Source: Symsagittifera roscoffensis (lineage: Eukaryota > Xenacoelomorpha > Acoela > Convolutidae). Taken from it: a stretch of 64,000 nucleotides of DNA. Numbering within the stretch: position 1 is the first letter of the stretch; each line of letters starts with the position of its first letter. The stretch lies in assembly GCF_963678635.1 (NCBI RefSeq), contig NC_087068.1, forward strand, positions 40,445,534-40,509,533. The letters run 5' to 3'. Position numbers and translations under genes: made by a program. Below, in pieces: positions 12,063 through 19,472 of the stretch. The notes beneath the pieces were generated by a model, which saw only the letters and a program-made list of their open reading frames with translations, did not search any database and had not been told where the DNA came from.

Positions 12063-12553
12063 TTGAAGACTTCTTCAAGTTTCTCGTTAATGATTTTAGT
12101 ATCTAACTTGGACATTTGGAAGTTAAATACCTTGTGTCTCCCATTTTCCATCTCCGTATCCACTAGAAAATGTTGACATGCACCAAGTTCCTCCTTCAAT
12201 TTTTCACCATCTTCCCCCTCATCCTCCACAATCTTGTTCAAGTCGGCTACCGTAGCACTAGGTTTCCGTTGTTTTGCTCCATGTGCCTTTCTCCGATGTT
12301 GCTGGAGAGAGTAGTAACTCGGGAACTCTTGTTCACAAGAAGAACAAACCGTCGACGGCTTCGAACTTGGTTGAGCATGCTTCTTAGCCATATGATAGCT
12401 CATTTCTTGTTGATTGTAAGTGGAATACTTACATTCAGGACAAGAAACAACTCCTTTAGCACATCTTTTTCGATGTCTCGCATTATCAGCTCTCCTGTAT
12501 TCCTGACCACATTCCTCACATTTGACTTTCTCGTTTCGGTTAAGGGCAGACAT
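11930..12553 (-). pseudogene. zinc-finger N-terminal part of Polinton PolB (frameshifted)
   Basis: The ATG at 12553 opens a 207-codon frame with three Cys/His fingers: residues ~12-31 (CEEC...H..RC), 39-59 (CPEC...H...KH) and 70-90 (CSSC...H...AH). An acidic linker follows, then a helical stretch ending near KLEEVFN. From about 12062 onward the family-like sequence continues in the -1 frame, which joins directly to the polymerase frame. The last ~45 codons here are therefore out-of-frame reading and not a separate protein. I conclude this is the amino end of the polymerase gene and not an independent regulator, split by a one-base deletion. A 58-bp intron in the 5' UTR lies just upstream. Confidence 0.85.
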
Positions 12554-12556
12554 TAT

Positions 12557-12614
12557 CTAAAAAAATTGTTCCAAATTTAAAAACTTAAAGTACCAATTGA
12601 ATGAAAATACTTAC
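12557..12614 (-). other. 58-bp spliceosomal intron in the PolB 5' UTR
   Basis: Read on minus, GTAAGTAT at 12614-12607 is a strong donor. A T-run ending TTTTTTTAG at 12565-12557 is a strong acceptor, only three bases before the ATG at 12553. Length and signals fit a small animal intron. Confidence 0.7.
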
Positions 12615-12712
12615 TTTTCGTGAAGTAACGAAATGTAAAATTTGAAGTAAAATTCAGTTGACTGTTTCTGATTGGCAAACAAAATGAATGATTTAACCCA
12701 ATAAAATAAGTG

Positions 12713-12720
12713 TATTTATA
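12713..12720 (-). promoter_or_regulatory. TATA box for the PolB unit
   Basis: TATAAATA on minus, 160 bp upstream of the PolB ATG and next to the CArG/CRE repeat array, so it is well placed to be the core promoter of the leftward unit. Confidence 0.55.
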
Positions 12721-12730
12721 CTATCAAAGA

Positions 12731-12955
12731 CGCCTACGCAATTATCTTTTTACGGTAATGACGTCATTCTTTGAATAGAAGTGACGTCACCGCCTACGCA
12801 ATTTTCCTTTTATGGTAATGATGTCATTCTATATTTAGAAGTGACGTCACCACCCACGCAATGTTCCCTTTATGATAATGACGTTATTCTAGAAATAGAA
12901 ATGACGTCAACACCCACGCAATTTTCCTATTATGGTAATGACGTCATTCCTTTGA
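12731..12955. promoter_or_regulatory. 60-bp tandem array of CArG boxes and TGACGTCA (CRE/ATF) sites
   Basis: Units begin at 12731, 12791, 12851 and 12911, an exact 60-bp period; the fourth is partial. Each starts CCTACGCAAT or CCCACGCAAT, then a CArG-type box, then TAA and a CRE, and (units 1-3) a second CRE 23 bp on. Perfect TGACGTCA: 12759, 12782, 12842, 12902, 12939. One-base variants: 12819 (TGATGTCA), 12879 (TGACGTTA). Perfect CC(A/T)6GG: 12806-12815 and 12926-12935; units 1 and 3 have degraded boxes. TGACGTCA binds CREB/ATF factors and CC(A/T)6GG binds SRF. The array lies between the leftward polymerase and the rightward 13001 gene, as a shared enhancer would. Confidence 0.85.
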
Positions 12956-13000
12956 AAGTTCTAGTCACAACTTTGGATCCAAAATATTCGTTTTTGAAGA

Positions 13001-13541
13001 ATGTCAATCAAAAAGCATTTGAACTTCCTCGAAAATATTCCGTGTGATTTCCTTATTGATGAAATAGATGTAGATTCTTACTTTTTTCACAATTTTTTGA
13101 CGTTTATGTTGTCCAAAATAGAGTTCTCCGACTAAGTAAAGGTCTCTTTAGAGAAACTTACTCAATCAAAGAGTTTACTTTTGATTCACATATTGCTTAT
13201 CAAAGCTATAAACTTACAGCTGAGTTACACTTGACTAGAAAAGAAATTTTATTTATTTTAGAAATTTTGAAGTTGATAAAAAAATCGTACGATAATATTT
13301 CAAAGACTCTTTTTATTCCATATCCAACTCCCAAATTTGTTAAAACTCCCCAGCAAAGTGCTTTATTCCTCCATTTTTTAAGGACTTTCAAAGTTCAAAA
13401 TCTTGCATGATCAGGTTTGGTATCAGATTTCCAGAGATTTGCTTTGAAAAATTCATCAACTTTGAGTTAACATCTCAAATCTACATCAAAATTAAAGAAC
13501 TTGATTATTTGCTGAAAAATCAGCAATTTCTCATCGATTAA
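13001..13541 (+). pseudogene. unknown early Polinton gene, broken by two frameshifts
   Basis: Three abutting frames form one apparent gene of about 180 codons. The ATG at 13001 opens 44 codons (to 13135). From 13099 a second frame is open for 103 codons (to 13410), including LTRKEILFILEILKLIKKSY. From about 13390 a third frame runs to the TAA at 13539-13541. The shifts fall at a T-run near 13093-13098 and near 13390-13410. Base composition and lack of other stops support a former coding region. I do not recognise a family. Its place beside the divergent enhancer suggests an early or regulatory product. Alternative: unrelated short frames by chance. Confidence 0.55.
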
Positions 13542-13564
13542 ATACAAAAAAATCAGTTAACTTG

Positions 13565-13723
13565 ATGAGAAGACTAGCAGAGATGCTACTTTTATTAATT
13601 TTTCTTCTTTTGTTACTTATATCGACAATATTTCTTATTTTTACAGCAAACAACTTTTGGTCATTTATTTTTGCGATTGCTTTTGTGTATATTTTTACTT
13701 ATTTGGAAGACTTAAGTCCGTGA
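13565..13723 (+). CDS. small two-helix membrane protein, 52 aa
   Basis: A short complete frame from ATG 13565 to TGA 13721-13723. After a basic start (MRRLAEM) there is a Leu/Ile-rich hydrophobic segment (about residues 8-27), a short polar turn (TANNFW) and a second hydrophobic segment (about 33-47). It ends EDLSP. It follows the broken 13001 gene by 24 bp. Function unknown; it could be a viroporin-like or membrane-remodelling peptide, but that is speculation. No family recognised. Confidence 0.45.
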   Translation: MRRLAEMLLLLIFLLLLLISTIFLIFTANNFWSFIFAIAFVYIFTYLEDLSP

Positions 13724-13734
13724 AAGGTTCCTCT

Positions 13735-14095
13735 GATTGGATACAACAACTTGAACAAAAGTGAACATTTTTGTGATTGGAAACGACAATATGTAAAATG
13801 GAGCTTTGTTTCCAATTGGACACGAGTTTTCTATAAGAATTCCATAAAAAGAAACTAAAATCTAATTGGACACGACTACAATTCAAATAAGGAAAATTCA
13901 TTCTCATTGGTTAAACCCACACATTCCAGTTGAAGGTACCCCTCTCTCTTAACTAAAAATCATTTTATTTTCAACTTAACTACCGTCAACTACCTCCTCT
14001 CTCAGCTCTAAATACAATAATTTCAACATAACTACCGGCAAATTTCTCCCTCTCAACTGTAAATCTTGCTTTTAATCATTTACTCAACTTATTGC
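13735..14095. promoter_or_regulatory. promoter region with repeated ATTGGAxACGA and CTCTC/TAAAT motifs
   Basis: ATTGG-centred copies lie near 13736, 13776, 13815, 13865 and 13906, about 40-50 bp apart. Three of them share the longer form ATTGGAxACGA; the core is an inverted CCAAT box. From 13940 to 14090 a second motif recurs three times, CTCTC followed by TAAAT or a related A-rich word and then a TTCAACxTAACTACCG-like tail. The region leads into the 14101 gene. Confidence 0.5.
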
Positions 14096-14100
14096 TCAAA

Positions 14101-14589
14101 ATGATCTTCTCAGTACAAAACAACAACCTTATGTTCTCGGTGGAATTTTCGGCTGATTTAGTACAAATCCAAGTGCGAGAAACAGTTTGTGGAGTTGTTC
14201 TGGCACAAATGGACATCCCAATCCAAGTCTGGCATATGGTGGAAGTGATGCGAAGGGATTTCAACGAAAATCAGATAACGCAAGTACCTCCTACAGAGAA
14301 TCAACTTGGAGAAATGCAAATGATGGAGGAAGTGGCCGAACATGTGGGAATGAACTACCCCGAAATTCCTGACTCTAGATATGTGGCCCAACCATTCGAC
14401 GATTTCCTCTTTCCTTGGGAAGAGGGATCTGTGGACAACCCAATTACCATCGAAGAGGATGAGGGGTTCTCTGAAACAAGAACTCCAGTCAGCGAACCAC
14501 CAGTGATAGAGGCAAGACCAGCTTTGCGCTCCATCGAGAACTTGCAAAGTTTTGAGAACTCAGCTGCTCGACAGCTCTTTGATTTGTAA
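14101..14589 (+). CDS. acidic Polinton protein, 162 aa, possible single PC4-like fold
   Basis: Complete frame; I prefer the ATG at 14101 over the upstream non-ATG extension. Residues ~8-45 alternate like beta strands and end in a helix (DIPIQVWHMVEVMRRDF), a pattern that recalls the single-stranded-DNA-binding PC4 fold, but no signature residue proves it. The second half is acidic and disordered-looking (EEGSVDN, IEEDEGF) with Pro/Glu stretches. It lies just downstream of a repeat-rich promoter. Function unknown. It could be a DNA-binding regulator; confidence in that is low, while confidence that it is a real gene is fair, since it is intact in a decayed element. Confidence 0.6.
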   Translation: MIFSVQNNNLMFSVEFSADLVQIQVRETVCGVVLAQMDIPIQVWHMVEVMRRDFNENQITQVPPTENQLGEMQMMEEVAEHVGMNYPEIPDSRYVAQPFDDFLFPWEEGSVDNPITIEEDEGFSETRTPVSEPPVIEARPALRSIENLQSFENSAARQLFDL

Positions 14590-15397
14590 ATAAATTGGTT
14601 ACTGTCTTGTGCTTTGTAATTTAATTTCTTTGTATCTAGTAAATTTTTTTTCAAGAGATAGGAACAAAGAGATCATAGAAAAGTTTATTAGGAAGTTTCA
14701 ATGGTAAAAATTTGTTAAAAATGAAACTAATTATGCATCTGGTAAATACTTTTATAGAATTTTGTTAGAAAGATGGCAAAAAAATTAAACCAATTTTTGC
14801 AAGCATGTTAAAAACGTTACATTAATTTTTGCACCATGCAAAACTTTTCATAATTTTTTTACACACTTGTTAAAAAAATCAAAGAAAATCTCGCAAATTA
14901 AGAAAAATTTCATTAAATATTTTCGCATTTTAAAGAAAACTGAAAGAGGATTTTCTTGCCTTGTTAATAATTAAATAAAATGAAAATCTTTGTTTTAATT
15001 TTGATCATAAAAAAAATCTCTTTTTTGCATGTAGAATGATCAAAAATATTGGAAAAACAATGTATTAAGATAGGGAATAGTACTCAAAGTCAGCAATTAT
15101 GAAAATTTCTTAGCATTAATTTAACAAGTTTTTACAAAAAATTTATGCAATTTTTGCAAATGAAAAAAAAAATAAGTTAGATTTTTGCATTTGTTTTCAA
15201 AAAAATCACGAACACAAAATTTTGTTGAAAATTTTTGCACACTTGTTGAAAAAACCAAAACAATTTTTGCATCTTGTAAAAAAGTTTAATTAAATTTTTG
15301 CAAACGTGTTGAAAAAATCAAACCAAAATTTGCATCTTGCGAAAAAACTCTTGATTTAAATAAAAACAATTTTGACAAGATTTTTATTAACAAATAT
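14590..15397. repeat. AT-rich non-coding block with repeated TTTTTGCA motif
   Basis: No gene. Between about 14790 and 15350, words of the type AATTTTTGCA followed by CTTGTTAAAAAA recur irregularly at 30-60-bp spacing, mostly in one orientation. This separates the plus-strand 14101 gene from the minus-strand 15398-15994 gene. It includes the internal 20-bp TIR motif at 15060. A terminator or replication role is possible but not shown. Confidence 0.6.
15060..15079 (+). repeat. internal copy of the TIR 20-bp motif
   Basis: ATGTATTAAGATAGGGAATA is identical to the TIR copy at 7721-7740, yet it lies 7 kb inside the element, between the acidic 162-aa gene and the minus-strand 15398-15994 gene. Confidence 0.8.
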
Positions 15398-15994
15398 TCA
15401 ATTATTAATAGAAAAATTGATACGCTCACTATTTACGGTACCAAAACCATCAATAAAACAATCAACAATTTTCAACAAGTCAGTGTCATACTTTGAGTTT
15501 TGAACTTTTTGAACCCTTTCCAAAAAAGCTGATCCAAGAGTCTGAGTGGACGCAAGCTTCTGAGCAGAACTGAGATAATGTCTTTTGAATTTTTTTCGCA
15601 GTAGTCGTTTCTTTGCAACACTGGGTAATTTTTCCGGTATTCTACATTTCAAGTTGTGTTCGACTGCACGATTCAATTGATTGAAAACTTCACCTCTTGA
15701 TGAAATAATATTGAAATAAAATCTGTATTTGTATAAAGTATATATACAGTCAACAATTTGATAAGTGAAATGATATTTATCTAATCTTTGCAAAATCTGA
15801 TCGAGCGATGATCCGATTAATACTTAGTGAAATTTGCAATTTTCCACTGGGCAGAATGATGAATGGTTAGATACACAGTAGTCTTGGGTAACAATAAATT
15901 TTTCATAAAAGTTTTCTGAGACAGAGATAAAAAGAGATTTTGCATTGTAGTCCGAATAAAAAGTGGGATATGCTTGACACATAGCAGATGCCAT
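15398..15994 (-). pseudogene. unknown Polinton protein (198 codons) with one in-frame stop
   Basis: Read on minus from ATG at 15994, the frame is open for 56 codons, meets TAA at 15826-15824 and continues open to 15398. The part before the stop is Cys-containing (positions ~6, 39, 47 and 52). The part after is basic in the middle (VAKKRLLRKKFKRHY) and ends SERINFSINN. Without the stop it would be one protein of about 198 residues, so the TAA looks like a nonsense mutation. No family recognised. It is the only gene on minus outside the polymerase unit. Confidence 0.55.
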
Positions 15995-16069
15995 CACCGA
16001 TTACTTGTTGAAAATGAATTTTATCTATATTGAATTGCTTATATAGTAGTTCCATCACCTACGCAATGT

Positions 16070-16127
16070 CCATATTTGGATCATCACCTCCTCATTATTC
16101 CATATAAGGTAATAATACCTTATATGG
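16070..16127. promoter_or_regulatory. cluster of three perfect CArG boxes
   Basis: CCATATTTGG at 16070-16079, CCATATAAGG at 16100-16109 and CCTTATATGG at 16118-16127 all match CC(A/T)6GG. The last two form a 12-bp inverted repeat around a 4-bp centre. Directly upstream (16058-16067) is CCTACGCAAT, the same word that starts the CRE/CArG units at 12731. The cluster lies between the divergent 15994 (minus) and 16233 (plus) genes. Confidence 0.8.
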
Positions 16128-16232
16128 ATTGTACAGTGAGTCATCTAGATTTCCTAATTTCTATAAATTTACAAATATCCTTATTTTGAAATATCTACTA
16201 CTGATCAGTTGGTTCTGAATCTTAAATCAAAA

Positions 16233-16772
16233 ATGTATTCACGAAAAGATATCCTTCCCAACTATATTGAATTTGCTAAGAACCAAAAAAGGATTGGGAG
16301 ATTTTCTTGGTCCCAAAAACCCTACAATGGAAAAATTTACTTTGAACCTTGCTTCCAATTGCTAAAGAAAAATGAATCTGGAAAATTCGAAAAAACCCAG
16401 CAAGTCTATCTTGGTGAAAAAGAAGGGGAAAGGATATCAGCAATACGGAATACTGTTATTCACGATGCTGAAAACCTTGGACTCGTTCCTGTATTGGAAC
16501 CCTATTCTGACAAAGACTCAACCATGGAGCAGGAACTTGCAAACTGTCATGCGGTGTATGACGTAGCAACATACAAGAAAAGAAGGGTGTGTGTCACAAT
16601 CAAGAAGTACAGTGTGAACAAGCCACCCTACATTCAGATTCGACTCTTCACTGCAAAGGAGAACGAAGTCTTGAAGCAAGTTGCCTATGTCAACTATACT
16701 TTGAACGAATTCTAAGAACTTGCCCAAGTCTTGGGAGATTTTATGTTTGTTGAGAACTGTAAGGTTCAATAA
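16233..16772 (+). pseudogene. PC4-like DNA-binding protein, probably two repeats, stop near end
   Basis: Starts at ATG 16233. The first half (about residues 20-75) has strands, then YLGEKEGERISAIRNTV; the second half has RRVCVTIKKYS...IQIRLF followed by VNYTLNEF. Both resemble the PC4 pattern of a beta sheet followed by a helix opened by an acidic/Trp-like position. The TAA at 16713-16715 falls inside the second expected helix. The same frame continues for 18 more codons to TAA 16770-16772, with helix-like content (ELAQVLGDFMF), so the first stop is probably a mutation. PC4-fold proteins bind single-stranded DNA, sensible for an element replicated by strand displacement. The family call is by eye. 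Confidence 0.55.
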
Positions 16773-16860
16773 TTTTGTTGTTGAGTGATGTTATTATAGT
16801 TAGGTAATTCAAATATTCATCTTCTTGAATCATTCTTAAAACTTCTTTGAGCTGAGCAGT

Positions 16861-17289
16861 ATGAGTTGGAACATTGGTTTTTCAAGAAATCTTATTTTAA
16901 AGCTTCAAAATAAATTGGGACTTTTTCATATCGTCCTACAAGAAAAGTCCCAGAAATTTTCACTAACAGTTTTGGAATCTCAAAATTTACCAAAATTGCA
17001 AGATTTGGATACAGAATCACAAATTTCTCAATTTGAGTGGACTTTGCATAATGGAAGACGAAAAATTTTTCTAAGTTATCGTTCAGATGTTAAAAAAATA
17101 GATCTTATAGAGTATCGTAGAAAAGGAAACACTTGGAAGAACAATCAGAATTTTCAGTTGGAAAAAGAAGAGTATGATAATTTGGTTGATTTTATCCCCT
17201 CAGTTTTGTCTTATGTAGAAACATTCAAAAAAACTTGTATCATTATTGACGAATGCACTGTAGAAAATGAACGTTCAGAAATTGAATGA
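16861..17289 (+). CDS. PC4-like (p15) DNA-binding protein, 142 aa
   Basis: Complete frame from ATG 16861. Residues ~60-115 follow the PC4 pattern well: WTLHNGRRKIFLSYR, a basic strand turn, IDLIEYRRKGN, a Trp, then FQLEKEEYDNLVDFIPSV as the terminal helix. This suggests a single-stranded-DNA-binding protein. The gene overlaps the next one (ATG 17267) by 23 bp in another frame, a compact arrangement like that of its neighbours. Intact in this copy. Alternative: an unrelated small beta protein. Confidence 0.55.
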   Translation: MSWNIGFSRNLILKLQNKLGLFHIVLQEKSQKFSLTVLESQNLPKLQDLDTESQISQFEWTLHNGRRKIFLSYRSDVKKIDLIEYRRKGNTWKNNQNFQLEKEEYDNLVDFIPSVLSYVETFKKTCIIIDECTVENERSEIE

Positions 17290-17671
17290 AGTTCTCAGAA
17301 ATTTTGATTTGATAAAGCATGACTTTTCATCAAATACAAAAAGAAAAAATTACTTTCTTTGTACCTGTATTGTTTTGGACCCAAACATAAATTTGAAAGA
17401 AATGGACCAAAAATTTCCTTTTGGGGGTCTAATTGGATACGGAAATTCTTGTATGGATTACTTTTTTGCAAATTCAAAAGTTTTCAGACTTCATGCAATT
17501 TTACATGATGCAGCTGGATCTGTGAATTCTACTACTTATAAGGGACCTGGTTATTGTTTTGTTTTACCTAGATTTCCAAGTTCTTGTTTTCTTGGTCACG
17601 TGACTGGATTAATCTTTTGTTTATATGTTAAAATTTTTGCTTCATCAGTATATGCATTGTTCGATTGTTAG
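17267..17671 (+). CDS. conserved Polinton protein with GYGN...HD motif and membrane tail
   Basis: I recognise the type from other animal Polintons but it has no settled name. From residue ~48 it reads KFPFGGLIGYGNSCMDYFF, then LHAILHDAAG, then GPGYCFVLPRFPSSCFLGHV, and ends in a hydrophobic helix (GLIFCLYVKIFASSVYALF). A Gly-rich loop followed about 18 residues later by His-Asp recalls the Ca-loop and HD dyad of small phospholipases A2, including parvoviral ones, but this is only a motif similarity. The C-terminal helix suggests membrane attachment. It begins inside the end of the PC4-like gene. Confidence 0.65.
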   Translation: MNVQKLNEVLRNFDLIKHDFSSNTKRKNYFLCTCIVLDPNINLKEMDQKFPFGGLIGYGNSCMDYFFANSKVFRLHAILHDAAGSVNSTTYKGPGYCFVLPRFPSSCFLGHVTGLIFCLYVKIFASSVYALFDC

Positions 17672-17710
17672 TTATTCTAACAAAAATTTTCAGCGAAAAC
17701 AGTTACCATC

Positions 17711-18182
17711 ATGAGTCTAGTTGTTTTGGATATTGAGTGTATTGAAAACAAAATAGTTAAAGAGTTAGGAGTTTATCAAAATGGACAAACTGTGGGATAT
17801 TCCTTTCTTCCTCCCAAAAAATTCAAAGCTACATCTCAGTCTACTTGGTGTACGAAGCATCTTCATGGAATCAATTGGAACAGTGGCCATGAAAATTATA
17901 CTGAGCTTGAAAAAATATTGAAAAAACTAAAAGCTCCAGAAACGGAGTTTTTTGCTAAAAGGTTATGAAAAATGTAAAATTCTGTCAGAAATTTTGGAAA
18001 CAAAGGTTACAAACTTGGATGACTACGCATGTCCAAAAGTTCAGAATTTGATTTTCAAAGATGAAGAATATGATTGGAGGTGTAGCAACTACCCATTTCG
18101 TCATGCAAATACTCTTCACTGTGCAGAAAGAAAAGCATTTGCATACGGAACATGGACTCGATGTTTTTTTAATAAATTGTAA
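17711..18182 (+). pseudogene. Polinton 'LDIE' nuclease-like protein, one frameshift
   Basis: ATG 17711 opens with SLVVLDIECIENKIVKELG, which resembles the first motif (D-x-E) of DEDD exonucleases or another RNase H-like fold. The first frame ends at 17968, but from a run of four A near 17958-17961 the sequence continues in the next frame: GYEKCKIL, LDDYACPKVQNL, YDWRCSNYPFRH and LHCAERKAFAYG, up to TAA 18180-18182. One extra A explains it. I recall this two-part pattern (CPK.Q, SYPFRH, HCAERKA) from other animal Polintons. A nuclease role is inferred from the first motif only. A pyrimidine-rich acceptor-like TTTTCAG (17687-17693) precedes the start. Confidence 0.7.
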
Positions 18183-18262
18183 ATTACCTTAATAATTTTG
18201 TATTATTGTGTTTTTGAAATTTAAATGTTAGTCATTATCAATTTTTTCGTTCCAGAGTTGAG

Positions 18263-18526
18263 ATGGATGATGAATGTGACAAGCAATTAAATTTAGGAAA
18301 TTTTGTTTTTGATGAGGAGAATCATGAACGAAAATCTTGGAAGTTTTTTGGACGTACGTGTAATAGATCTCTTTTAGTGTTTATGTGCCAATTTTTTGTC
18401 ATAGTTTTAATACTAGCATGTGCAATTGTTCGAATAATGTTATCCACTACATTTGAAGAAACAACTGTTTGGGTAGCAATTTTATCAAGTACAGTCGGTT
18501 ATATTTTACATTCTCCAAAGCTATGA
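18263..18526 (+). CDS. small conserved Polinton membrane protein, 87 aa
   Basis: ATG 18263 to TGA 18526. An acidic N-terminus (MDDECDKQ...DEENHE) is followed by WKFFGRTCNRS, a long hydrophobic helix (LLVFMCQFFVIVLILACAIV), then CE-like ETTVWVAILSSTVGYIL as a second helix, ending HSPKL. The layout and end motif match a small protein I recall from many animal Polintons. Its role is unknown; a virion membrane or assembly factor is plausible. The stop overlaps the ATPase start as ATGA, suggesting coupled translation or tight packing. Confidence 0.75.
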   Translation: MDDECDKQLNLGNFVFDEENHERKSWKFFGRTCNRSLLVFMCQFFVIVLILACAIVRIMLSTTFEETTVWVAILSSTVGYILHSPKL

Positions 18527-19389
18527 ACAAAATAATTTCTACCAAAGAACGAGTTTTTATTTCGCTAGTTGGACCGAGTGGATCTGGAAAATCACATCTT
18601 ATTTTTGAGTGGTTAAAAATTGGTACATTTCAACCAAAGTTTGACAAAATTTTTTATTTTTATCAACATTATCAACCTCTTTATGGACAAATGCAAAGAA
18701 GAAACCTTAAGTTTATCCAAGGAGTTGACTTTGAACTGATTGAAAACCTTCCCAATAATGGAACAAAATACCTGTTAATATTTGATGATTCTTGTGAAGA
18801 AATTTCAAATTCTAAGCAGTTTGTAAAAGTTGCTACTGCTGGAAGACACAGGGGACTGAATACAATATATATTAAGCATAAATTGTTTCATCAAAGCAAA
18901 TTGGGAAGAGATGTTGAGTTACAAAATACACATAGAGTCCTTTTCAAGTCACCGAGAGATGTTTCACAAATCAATACATTAAGTCAACAACTAGGTCTAG
19001 GATCTCAATTGAAAGAGTGGTATCAAGATGCAACATCTACTCCTTATGGTCATTTACTCATTGATTTAACTCCAAAAACAGTTGATTCGCTAAGATATTG
19101 CACAAACAGTGGTTCAGTTCCATCAAAGTTTTATCTACCAGCAGGAACAGAAACTAAGTTTTTGGACGATGAGCATACAATACGTCTCTATACTCCCAAT
19201 ATTCCAAACATTTTCCCAAAAACTTCAAAAACAATTCATCCTCCATTGTCCAAAAAGTTTCATTCAATTCCTCAGCGAATGTCTAGTAAACTTACTACGA
19301 GGCGAGCTAAAGGATCTTCGAAAAGTAGACGTAGTAAAATATCGACGAGAAATATCAGAACTCACACGAAGAAGAACTTCACTGCATAA
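18523..19389 (+). CDS. FtsK/A32-type genome-packaging ATPase, 288 aa
   Basis: This would pump element DNA into capsids. Start at ATG 18523, overlapping the previous stop by ATGA; the longer frame upstream is out of place. Walker A is GPSGSGKS (residues 17-24) and Walker B YLLIFDDS (83-90). Then VATAGRHRG and IYIKHKLFHQS match the sensor/arginine region of this family, and LDDEHTIRLY lies near the C-terminus. The tail is basic (RRAKGSSKSRRSK). It looks intact. From 19169 a different small gene overlaps its last 73 codons in another frame. Confidence 0.92.
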   Translation: MNKIISTKERVFISLVGPSGSGKSHLIFEWLKIGTFQPKFDKIFYFYQHYQPLYGQMQRRNLKFIQGVDFELIENLPNNGTKYLLIFDDSCEEISNSKQFVKVATAGRHRGLNTIYIKHKLFHQSKLGRDVELQNTHRVLFKSPRDVSQINTLSQQLGLGSQLKEWYQDATSTPYGHLLIDLTPKTVDSLRYCTNSGSVPSKFYLPAGTETKFLDDEHTIRLYTPNIPNIFPKTSKTIHPPLSKKFHSIPQRMSSKLTTRRAKGSSKSRRSKISTRNIRTHTKKNFTA

Positions 19390-19471
19390 AAGGAGAACTA
19401 TTTTGAGCTCACCAAAAGGCTTACAATTAATATCTTTTATCACTCCTTTTATCATTAAACGATTGACGTAG
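19169..19471 (+). CDS. small basic Polinton protein overlapping the ATPase end, 100 aa
   Basis: The +1 frame relative to the ATPase. I prefer ATG 19169. The recognisable part is SECLVNLLRGEL, a basic helical stretch (KYRREISELTRRRTSLHKRR) and a hydrophobic end (GLQLISFITPFIIKRLT). This order (SEC..N.L.G, Lys/Arg core, short hydrophobic tail) recalls a small protein seen at the same place in other Polintons, which supports real overprinting. Likely a structural or core-type protein; function unproven. It ends one base before the next gene (ATG 19473). Confidence 0.6.
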   Translation: MSIQYVSILPIFQTFSQKLQKQFILHCPKSFIQFLSECLVNLLRGELKDLRKVDVVKYRREISELTRRRTSLHKRRTILSSPKGLQLISFITPFIIKRLT

Positions 19472-19472
19472 T

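Noticed and set aside
12781-13047. Plus-strand open frame of 88 codons with repeated TSPPTQ(F/C)S peptides
   Set aside because: The peptide repeat is only the translation of the 60-bp CArG/CRE array; it has no ATG-led family match and the DNA motifs explain the sequence better.
14158-14547. Minus-strand 129-aa frame opposite the 14101 gene
   Set aside because: Shadow of the plus-strand gene; no motif and no start context.
18469-18522. Upstream extension of the ATPase frame
   Set aside because: Begins at a non-ATG codon inside the small membrane gene; the ATG at 18523 with ATGA overlap is a better start.
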